A stretch of DNA of 5,527 nt. Source: Candidatus Latescibacterota bacterium (lineage in GTDB: Bacteria; Latescibacterota; UBA2968; UBA8231). The notes beneath the pieces are model-generated. The model had not been told where the DNA came from, ran no database searches, and was given only the letters and a program-made list of their open reading frames with translations. Below, piece after piece: positions 1 to 4,998 of the stretch. The position numbers and the translations under genes are program-made. The stretch lies in NCBI GenBank assembly GCA_003529325.1, contig DPVW01000093.1, positions 12,057-17,583 on the forward strand. The letters are read 5' to 3'. Positions within the stretch are counted from its first letter, which is position 1. Each line of letters begins with the position of its first letter.

Positions 1-126
1 CCCAGGTTGACTGGGAACACATCCGCAGTTGCTTGTCATTGAGTGCCATGTCATCGATTCCCGTCTGTAAAGGCGAGGCCGGTCCGCCTTGCGCCCATTC
101 TTCACCGTCCTCGAAGGATCACCATC
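1..126. other. non-coding leader upstream of the nitrilase-family gene
   Basis: No gene is supported here. The first 15 bases form a small inverted repeat (CCCAG, 5-nt spacer, CTGGG), which could be part of a terminator or operator for something outside the window but is too short to call. I looked for a sigma70-type promoter for the downstream gene and found no pair of -35 and -10 boxes with proper spacing: a TTGACT at 7-12 has no matching -10 box 17 bases on. A GTG at 43 opens an in-frame extension of the downstream gene, but the extra 28 residues are Arg/Pro-rich and unlike the family, so I treat this stretch as untranslated. Confidence 0.55.
114..118 (+). promoter_or_regulatory. ribosome binding site of the nitrilase-family gene
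   Basis: AAGGA lies 8 bases before the ATG at 127. This site decides the start: the upstream in-frame GTG at 43 has no comparable site, and the family's first beta strand (IAVVQ) begins six residues after the ATG at 127. Confidence 0.75.
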
Positions 127-978
127 ATGAGTCGTGAAGTCCATATCGCCGTCGTGCAACCACCCGCCGTTGGCCCCCAGGTGTCCCACCAAATGATGCG
201 CGACAGTGCGTTGTCGCTGTTGGACTGCGCCGGCAAGGTTGGCGCGGACATCATCTGTCTGCCCGAATATCTCAACGCCATGGGCCAGCAGGACGAGATG
301 TGGCAGGATCCACCCACCGCCGACCAGGCGTCGCTGATGGTGAGTGTCGCCGATCTCGCCCGCCGCCACGCGTCGTATGTCGTTTTACCCCTGCTGGTGA
401 CAGGCGCCGCTGGCAAGACGAACAGTTGCTTTCTGCTCGATCGCAATGGCACTGTCGTGGGACGATACGATAAAACCCACCTGACCGCTGTGGAACGTGA
501 AGACCAGGGCGTGAAGCGGGGAGATCATTACCCCGTATTCGATGTCGATTTCGGTCGCATCGGACTCATGACCTGCTACGACGGCCATTTCCCCGAAGTA
601 GCCGGCATCCTGTCGTTGCAGGGCGCGGAGATCATCTGCTTTCCTTCGTTGCAGCGACGGATGACGGCAGAAGGTCTGGACATTCAGATTCGCAGTCGGG
701 CGATCGACAACTGCGTCTACGTTGCCCGTTCCAGCTATGGTACGCCGCAGGCCGTCGCCTGGTTACCTGGCATGACGGCTGGCAAAAGTTGCATCGTCGA
801 TTATGAAGGTACCGTGTTGGCCGATACGGGGACACGGGTCGGTGTTGCGACACACATCATCGACCTGGACCAGCCACGCGTGAAGGAGCGTTCCTTCGGT
901 GGAGAGGTCGGCGATGCGGCGCAATTCCTGCGCCAGGACCGCCGTCCAGAGACCTATGGGCGACTGCTCGAACGGTAG
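127..978 (+). CDS. carbon-nitrogen hydrolase (nitrilase/amidase superfamily)
   Basis: A 283-residue cytoplasmic enzyme of the CN-hydrolase superfamily, which cleaves non-peptide C-N bonds such as amides, N-carbamoyl groups or nitriles through a Cys thioester. The catalytic triad is visible: Glu47 in LPEYLN, Lys116 in GRYDKTHL, and Cys150 in LMTCYDGHFPE, with Glu123 in the position of the usual second glutamate. The opening strand IAVVQPP (residues 7-13) and the segment IQIRSRAIDN (187-196) before VYVARSS are also typical. Length fits the common 260-300 residues, so the gene is complete. The Tyr-Asp after the Cys and a C-terminal RRPETY favour an amidase or N-carbamoyl-amino-acid hydrolase type over a true nitrilase, but this is inference and the substrate is unknown. 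The gene stands alone on the plus strand, converging on the PhyH gene, so it has its own promoter or continues a transcript from upstream. Confidence 0.9.
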   Translation: MSREVHIAVVQPPAVGPQVSHQMMRDSALSLLDCAGKVGADIICLPEYLNAMGQQDEMWQDPPTADQASLMVSVADLARRHASYVVLPLLVTGAAGKTNSCFLLDRNGTVVGRYDKTHLTAVEREDQGVKRGDHYPVFDVDFGRIGLMTCYDGHFPEVAGILSLQGAEIICFPSLQRRMTAEGLDIQIRSRAIDNCVYVARSSYGTPQAVAWLPGMTAGKSCIVDYEGTVLADTGTRVGVATHIIDLDQPRVKERSFGGEVGDAAQFLRQDRRPETYGRLLER

Positions 979-981
979 GTG

Positions 982-993
982 GGCCCGAGGGCC
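982..993. repeat. short GC-rich inverted repeat just after the nitrilase stop
   Basis: GGCCC and GGGCC face each other across GA, starting 4 bases after the stop codon. With a realistic loop this is a 4-bp stem with loop CGAG. The bases that follow (TGCAGGTGTTTGTT) are only moderately T-rich. It may be a weak terminator for the plus-strand gene; chance is a fair alternative for a repeat this short. Confidence 0.35.
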
Positions 994-1071
994 TGCAGGT
1001 GTTTGTTGGCGTTGGCAGATGTCGTCATGGCAAAAGCGGGTCTGTACTACGTATCGGCGCTCCAGGATCGT

Positions 1072-1087
1072 CATGCACCGCTGCATG
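1072..1087. repeat. perfect 6-bp inverted repeat downstream of the PhyH gene
   Basis: CATGCA and TGCATG are separated by CCGC, giving a 6-bp perfect stem and 4-base loop. Read on the minus strand it begins 8 bases after the PhyH stop codon, where a terminator would sit, but what follows (ACGATCC) is not a T-run. It could be a transcript-end stabilising hairpin or a protein-binding palindrome; the evidence is only its symmetry and position. Confidence 0.4.
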
Positions 1088-1094
1088 TAAGCGT

Positions 1095-1856
1095 CTAACC
1101 CGTCTCCGCCTGCTCGCGCCAGACCCGATATGCAGGCGTATCGACAAAATCGTGCAGGGTTGCCCGCTTGCGGTAGGGCACGTAGCTGCCGATATGCCAG
1201 AGGCTATTGCGGTACAGACAGAAGTCACCGGCAGCCAGATGCAGCGGTCGGGCACCTGGAAGGGACGTGCAGTACTGCCAACAGGCCCGCTCCCGTACCT
1301 CGGCGTCGAGGCCGTCGAGTTCGGGACCCGGGATTGGCCGGTCGGGGAAGCGCGCCCTCTCGCAGGGCAGATCCGGCCGCAGGTGACTGCCTGGCACGAC
1401 CCAGGTGGAGCTATCCTCGTACAGAGCGCAATTGAGTTGATTGAACAGGTCCCCATCGCGAAAATCGGCCTCCCAGCGATCGAGATCGAGTCCCCTGCAG
1501 TTGTCGCGCCAATCGCGGTGCCACGGAGTACACCAGGCCGACTCGGCCGGTTCCAGCAGCACGCCGAGACCATCGCGGTGACCGTAGGTATGGAGCGGGC
1601 TCAGCGTCTGCTGCAGGGCATCGATGAGCACGGGTAACTCGGCGAAGGCGGCAAAGGCTGCATGGTCGATGTCAAAGCCGAACACCGGCTGCAGTCTCTG
1701 GGCCTGTGGCCCGCTGCGCTCGCGGGCAAGCACCAGAGCCGCGTCGCAGGCGCGACGCAGATCGCCGATCAGGGAGGGTGGCAGGATGGCCTCAAAGACC
1801 GTATACCCCTGGCGGTGATACTCTTCGATATGCCGCTCTGACCAGGACCAACTCAC
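1095..1856 (-). CDS. PhyH-family Fe(II)/2-oxoglutarate dioxygenase
   Basis: A complete 253-residue protein of the phytanoyl-CoA dioxygenase (PhyH) family, which hydroxylates small molecules using Fe(II), O2 and 2-oxoglutarate in the cytoplasm. The metal triad is visible: His113 and Asp115 in PWHRDWRDN, and His221 in SLWHIGSYVP. An Arg eight or ten residues later (Arg229 or Arg231 in YRKRATLHDF) would bind 2-oxoglutarate. NQLNCALYED followed by WVVPGSH (residues 139-158) and the AAGDFCLYRNSLWH stretch (208-221) match the double-stranded beta-helix core, and the N-terminal EEYHRQGYTVFEAILP (11-26) is the usual family opening. The start is GTG at 1856-1854, one base after the TGA of the alpha/beta hydrolase gene; no strong ribosome binding site precedes it, so coupled re-initiation is likely. 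Last gene of the minus-strand set. The substrate is unknown; many bacterial members act on compounds other than phytanoyl-CoA. Confidence 0.87.
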   Translation of the reverse strand: MSWSWSERHIEEYHRQGYTVFEAILPPSLIGDLRRACDAALVLARERSGPQAQRLQPVFGFDIDHAAFAAFAELPVLIDALQQTLSPLHTYGHRDGLGVLLEPAESAWCTPWHRDWRDNCRGLDLDRWEADFRDGDLFNQLNCALYEDSSTWVVPGSHLRPDLPCERARFPDRPIPGPELDGLDAEVRERACWQYCTSLPGARPLHLAAGDFCLYRNSLWHIGSYVPYRKRATLHDFVDTPAYRVWREQAETG

Positions 1857-1857
1857 A

Positions 1858-2577
1858 TCAATGGCTCATCTGTTCGCGCACCCAGCGCACGACGGCGTCG
1901 ACCATCGGTGCTGTGGCGGCATCGCTGAACACGTGGCCCGCCCCAGGCAGTTCGACCAGTTGGGCATGGGGCGCTCGGGCGACGATATCCTGCGAATCCT
2001 TCAGGGGTACTACGTCGTCCTCCGAGCCGTGGATCAACAACCAAGGGACTGCTACCTGCGCGCCCTGATCGACGACGGAGCCGAGGTTGGCCATGTCATC
2101 CATGTAGAGCTGCGACAGTGGACAGGACTCTTCGTCCCACATCAAGCCCGTGTCCGGTGTCTCTGCGCCAAATTCGCGCTCGGCGAAGTCCCGGGTGTGC
2201 ACCATGCCGGCGAGGGAGACGAGCCAGTGGATGCGCCTGTCCGTAGCGGCACGGAGTACGCCTACGGCACCGCCCATGCTGTGTCCGACGAAACAGACAG
2301 GACGATCGCCGACGACGTCGAGCACGGACCCCAGGTCGGCGACCTCCTTGCTGATCGTGCAGTCCTGGAATCGCCCCTGGGACTCACCATTACCCGCAAA
2401 GGACAAGCGCAAAGTCGTCATCCCTGCCGCAGCCAAGCCCTCCGCCAGGGCGACGACGAAGGGTCGGTCCTTGTTGCCCGTCACACCATGCCCAAGCAGG
2501 ACGATCCCTTCGCTGCCACCCTCGTGCACGCTGTAATCGAGCCGTTCCCCCTCGGTGTTGTGTATCTCTCCAAACAT
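1858..2577 (-). CDS. alpha/beta hydrolase (serine esterase/acyl hydrolase type)
   Basis: A 239-residue alpha/beta-hydrolase with a complete catalytic triad: Ser100 in the nucleophile elbow GHSMGG, the acid Asp187 (or the adjacent Asp188) in HGSEDDVVPL, and His215 in PGAGHVF. The oxyanion-hole strand is LLGHGVTGNKDRP (27-39), and LRLSFAGNGESQG (56-68) matches the family's R-x-D-x-x-G-x-G-x-S region, with Ser-Phe in place of the usual acidic residue. There is no signal peptide, so it should be cytoplasmic. Overall it resembles small feruloyl/cinnamoyl-esterase-like hydrolases, but thioesterase or lactonase activity is equally possible. An in-frame TTG at 2598 would add seven residues; I prefer the ATG at 2577 because a GGAGG lies 5 bases before it. 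The stop codon is one base from the GTG of the PhyH gene, which suggests translational coupling and a shared pathway. Confidence 0.88.
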   Translation of the reverse strand: MFGEIHNTEGERLDYSVHEGGSEGIVLLGHGVTGNKDRPFVVALAEGLAAAGMTTLRLSFAGNGESQGRFQDCTISKEVADLGSVLDVVGDRPVCFVGHSMGGAVGVLRAATDRRIHWLVSLAGMVHTRDFAEREFGAETPDTGLMWDEESCPLSQLYMDDMANLGSVVDQGAQVAVPWLLIHGSEDDVVPLKDSQDIVARAPHAQLVELPGAGHVFSDAATAPMVDAVVRWVREQMSH

Positions 2578-2582
2578 CGTCG

Positions 2583-2588
2583 CCTCCA
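2583..2588 (-). promoter_or_regulatory. ribosome binding site of the alpha/beta hydrolase gene
   Basis: TGGAGG on the minus strand, 5 bases before the ATG at 2577. It is the strongest Shine-Dalgarno match in the window and argues for the ATG over the upstream in-frame TTG at 2598. Confidence 0.75.
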
Positions 2589-2592
2589 CTGT

Positions 2593-2613
2593 GGTCAAAT
2601 TATAGCGGTCAAA
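2593..2613 (-). repeat. TTTGACC direct repeat flanking a TATAAT
   Basis: On the minus strand TTTGACC occurs twice with a 14-base period (2613-2607 and 2599-2593), and TATAAT lies between and touching the second copy (2604-2599). TTGACC resembles a -35 box, but the first copy sits only 2 bases from TATAAT, far too close for a standard promoter. Two half-sites on nearly one and a half helical turns could be a regulator site over a promoter start, or chance in an AT-rich patch. Confidence 0.3.
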
Positions 2614-2646
2614 AATTCCGCCGATCGTTCCTTCGCTCTCAGCTCC

Positions 2647-3720
2647 TCAGCCGCTCTGCAGTACGTGCTGGCGTTGGGCACCCGAAAGTGGCACGGCAAC
2701 ACGGGCGCCGTCCCGCTCATGGGAGAGATGGAATGCGATGATTGTTTCCAGAGTGCGTACCGCCTCCTTGGCGTCATATGGGAACGGCCTCGCTCCATCG
2801 AGCCAGTGGACGGCTTCATCTACGGCACGATCCATCCCCGAGTTCGGGAATTCGTTCTTCCAGGTCTGTTCGTGGTCGCCGCGCAGCACCGATATTTCGC
2901 GACCGCGACAGATGGCATACCCCTCGGTACCGTGAAAGCGCAGCCGCAACGGTACGACGCCATAGTCACCAGCATCGACGCTGCAGTGCAGATCGCCGGT
3001 TGGTCCATTCTGACTCGCTGCAAGCTCGCGGCCAAGGCGCAATACACCCCAACCACCCGGGTCGCGAAAGGCGTCACCGCGACAGTCCGGTTTGGCCGAA
3101 AGATCAAGGGTACCTGAGACGCCGGTCACGGCCAACCCCGTCACCATCTGCACGGCGTCAATCATGTGTGTGCCGACGTTGCCGAGGCGTCCCGTCGGCC
3201 ACTGCGCGCTGGCTGAGGTGAGAGTACCCAGGCCGCCTGCGGCGATCAGGTCACGCAAGCGTCGAAAGGAGGGGTGGAAGCGGATATTGTGATTGATGAC
3301 AAGCAGCGCCTCCGCCGCATGGCAGGCATCGACCATGCCCTGAGCCTCGTCGGCGGTAGGTGCGATCGGCTTTTCACAGTAGATGACTCGAGCGCCGGCG
3401 GCCAAAGCCGCATGCGTCACCTCGGCGTGGGCCGGTGTGTAGGTGGCGATGTTGACGATGTCCAGAGGCGCCGCCTTTTGCAACAGTTCTTGCCAATCGG
3501 CGAAGACGGGTACGTCAAAGCGGTCGTTGAACCGCTGACGCCGCCCCTCATCGCGGCTACTGCCGGCGACCAGGTCGACGCGTTCGTGCCCCCGCAATGC
3601 CATCACATGGGTGCCATCGAGATCTTCAACGCGCTGACCCAAAGCGTCACCGGAGACCTGGTCGGCGCCACCAATAAACCCCAGGCCGACGATGGCTGCG
3701 CGGTATCGTCTGTCACTCAT
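2647..3720 (-). CDS. Gfo/Idh/MocA-family NAD(P)-dependent oxidoreductase
   Basis: A 357-residue cytoplasmic dehydrogenase of the glucose-fructose/inositol dehydrogenase family, which oxidises or reduces sugars, polyols and related compounds with NAD(P). The Rossmann motif AAIVGLGFIGG lies at residues 8-18, followed by DIVNIATYTPAHAEVTHAAL (87-106) and the family's EKP signature with Lys117 (YCEKPIAPT, 114-122). NHNIRFHPSFRRLRDLI (143-159) and GNVGTHMIDAVQMVTG (180-195), with His185 and Asp188 as the likely catalytic pair, complete the pattern. Between the glycine motif and the second strand is a longer loop with GTHVMALRGHERVDLVAG, as in members with a THxxA segment. At the end of that strand Ser55-Arg56 replaces the usual acidic residue, which favours NADP(H). 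Length is normal (330-400). The start is ATG at 3720 with AAGGA 7 bases upstream; a GTG directly before it is in frame but less likely. It follows the transporter gene by 21 bases, so the two are probably cotranscribed. The substrate is not identifiable. Confidence 0.9.
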   Translation of the reverse strand: MSDRRYRAAIVGLGFIGGADQVSGDALGQRVEDLDGTHVMALRGHERVDLVAGSSRDEGRRQRFNDRFDVPVFADWQELLQKAAPLDIVNIATYTPAHAEVTHAALAAGARVIYCEKPIAPTADEAQGMVDACHAAEALLVINHNIRFHPSFRRLRDLIAAGGLGTLTSASAQWPTGRLGNVGTHMIDAVQMVTGLAVTGVSGTLDLSAKPDCRGDAFRDPGGWGVLRLGRELAASQNGPTGDLHCSVDAGDYGVVPLRLRFHGTEGYAICRGREISVLRGDHEQTWKNEFPNSGMDRAVDEAVHWLDGARPFPYDAKEAVRTLETIIAFHLSHERDGARVAVPLSGAQRQHVLQSG

Positions 3721-3727
3721 CACACCG

Positions 3728-3732
3728 TCCTT
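3728..3732 (-). promoter_or_regulatory. ribosome binding site of the Gfo/Idh/MocA gene
   Basis: AAGGA on the minus strand, 7 bases before the ATG at 3720 and inside the 21-base gap after the transporter stop codon. It supports ATG 3720 over the adjacent GTG at 3723, which would leave only 4 bases of spacing. Confidence 0.7.
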
Positions 3733-3741
3733 GCATGAGTA

Positions 3742-4998
3742 CTACTGTTTGGTGCGGATTTCGCCGAGCGAACCGAAGCGCCGCAACTGCGGGGAGCCCC
3801 AGGCTGTTACGCCGACCACGATCAGCGTGCCGACGCCACCTGAGATCACAGAGATGATAGGTCCGAACCAGTGCGCCACAAGGCCTGACTCGAAACCGCC
3901 AAGCTCGTTGCTGGCGGAAACGAATACGCCATTCACTGCAGACACACGGCCACGCATTGCGTCCGGTGTCGTCAGCTGCACCATGGTGTGACGGACGACC
4001 ATACTCACCTGATCGAAGGCACCGGTCAAAAACAGCATAGCCAACGACAGGTACAGATTCGAGGACAGTCCGAAGATGATCGTTGCCAGACCGAAGCCGG
4101 CGACCGACAGCAGCAGGGCGCGTCCCGCCTTTCCCAATGGTGGCAGGTGGGCGACCACCAGCGCCGTCAACAGCGCGCCCACGGCAGGAGCGGCGTGCAA
4201 ATATCCAAGTCCTTTGACACCGACGCTGAGGATGTCCTCGGCAAACACCGGCAACAGATACACGGCGCCGCCGAGCAGCACGGCGAACATGTCAAGCGAG
4301 ATGATGGCGAGCAGCACTCGTGTTCGACGCAGGTAATGGATGCCATCAAACAAGGTCGACAGTGTCGCGTGACCACCACCCTCGTCAGCAACACCGGCGG
4401 CCTCGGGAATGCGAGTCAGCAGGAAGGCGAATAGCAGCGAACTGGCTGCCGCCAGTCCGTAGGCCAGCGAAATCGAGGCTGCGATGACGAAACCACCGAC
4501 GGCGGGGCCGAGGACACCGGCGAGTTGGAACATGCTGTTGTTCCAGGCGACGGCGCTGGGAAATAGCTCACGGGGAACGATGCGCGGCACAAGGGATGAC
4601 CGCGCCGGCCGCCCGAGAGTGCCGACGACGGCGTCGGCGGCGAGCAGTGCGTAGACAACCCACACGTCGGCGCCGAGTGCGGCTTGCAGGACGAGTCCAG
4701 CGGAGGTCAGCGTCATCCCCAGCAGACTCAGCAGCACGACCTTGCGACGGTCGTAGGTGTCGGCCAGCCAGCCGGCGGGCAGGGCGAGCAGAATGGCGGG
4801 AATCACCTGTACAAGCCCCACCAACCCGAGGGCGAGTGGCTCGCCGGTGCGCTGGTAGACATCCCAGCCGACAGCGACGGACTGCATACGCGTCCCCAGG
4901 CGCGTGAGAATGCCGCCAACTGCGTAGCGACGAAAGGCGGGGATGCGAAATGGCGCGTACGGATCGTGCGTGATACGAGAGGGGGGCTTGTCGCTCAA
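3742..4998 (-). CDS. MFS transporter, MFS_3/EntS-like (DHA3-type)
   Basis: A 418-residue inner-membrane transporter of the major facilitator superfamily, with about 12 hydrophobic segments. Motif A is clear after the second segment: GWLADTYDRRKV (76-87). Other hallmarks of the MFS_3/enterobactin-exporter-like group are the segment with GRPARSSLVPRIVP (129-142), NNSMFQLAGVLGPAVGG (153-169) in the fifth helix region, and TPDAMRGRVSAVNGVF (344-359) between helices 10 and 11. A hydrophilic central loop with EGGGHATLS (206-214) separates the two halves. This group mostly exports small molecules such as siderophores or drugs, so export is more likely than uptake, but direction and cargo are inferred only from family. 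The start is TTG at 4998-4996, whose last bases overlap the TGA of the upstream gene; the next Met is residue 38, inside the first membrane segment and too late. No good ribosome binding site is seen, consistent with coupled translation. Confidence 0.88.
   Translation of the reverse strand: MSDKPPSRITHDPYAPFRIPAFRRYAVGGILTRLGTRMQSVAVGWDVYQRTGEPLALGLVGLVQVIPAILLALPAGWLADTYDRRKVVLLSLLGMTLTSAGLVLQAALGADVWVVYALLAADAVVGTLGRPARSSLVPRIVPRELFPSAVAWNNSMFQLAGVLGPAVGGFVIAASISLAYGLAAASSLLFAFLLTRIPEAAGVADEGGGHATLSTLFDGIHYLRRTRVLLAIISLDMFAVLLGGAVYLLPVFAEDILSVGVKGLGYLHAAPAVGALLTALVVAHLPPLGKAGRALLLSVAGFGLATIIFGLSSNLYLSLAMLFLTGAFDQVSMVVRHTMVQLTTPDAMRGRVSAVNGVFVSASNELGGFESGLVAHWFGPIISVISGGVGTLIVVGVTAWGSPQLRRFGSLGEIRTKQ

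Larger units (their letters stand above)
979..1094. other. convergent intergenic region
   Basis: These 116 bases separate the tail-to-tail nitrilase-family and PhyH genes. Transcripts should end here from both sides. Two short inverted repeats are present (982-993 and 1072-1087), but neither is followed by a proper T-run in either direction, so a classic intrinsic terminator is not shown. The nitrilase frame stays open past its stop codon at 976-978 and reaches a TAA at 1096-1098, including a possible 23-codon ATG frame from 1027 that lacks a clear ribosome binding site. Confidence 0.6.
2578..2646 (-). other. 69-base gap between the dehydrogenase and alpha/beta hydrolase genes
   Basis: This is the widest gap in the minus-strand set and more AT-rich than its surroundings. 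It carries the ribosome binding site of the hydrolase, a TATAAT on the minus strand at 2604-2599, and two TTTGACC copies. No T-run terminator with a solid stem follows the dehydrogenase stop: the GCGG and CCGC around AATTTTTGA form only a 4-bp stem with the T-run in its loop. A second promoter for the last two genes is possible but not shown. Confidence 0.45.

Noticed and set aside
1..15. Inverted repeat CCCAG/CTGGG at the window edge as a terminator
   Set aside because: It has only 5 base pairs, no following T-run, and the gene it would serve is outside the window.
43..126. N-terminal extension of the nitrilase-family protein from GTG at 43
   Set aside because: The extra 28 residues are Arg/Pro-rich and unlike the family, and AAGGA sits 8 bases before the ATG at 127.
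999..1637. Plus-strand open frame of 212 codons opposite the PhyH gene
   Set aside because: The minus-strand protein has the HxD...H metal triad and family motifs. The plus-strand translation has no such pattern and no ribosome binding site.
2578..2598. TTG start at 2598 for the alpha/beta hydrolase
   Set aside because: The ATG at 2577 has a strong GGAGG at 5 bases, and the upstream seven codons overlap the AT-rich TATAAT/TTTGACC stretch.
2599..2612. TTGACC plus TATAAT as a standard sigma70 promoter
   Set aside because: The two boxes are only 2 bases apart instead of about 17, and no -35-like hexamer lies at the right distance (the position holds CGATCG).
1861..3117. Long plus-strand open frame of 418 codons opposite the hydrolase and dehydrogenase genes
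   Set aside because: It runs antisense through two genes with intact catalytic motifs and across the gap between them. Its translation shows no recognisable domain, and such mirror frames are common in GC-rich genes.
3988..4434. Plus-strand open frame of 148 codons opposite the transporter
   Set aside because: It is a Gln/Arg/His-rich mirror of the hydrophobic transporter frame, with no domain and no start signals.
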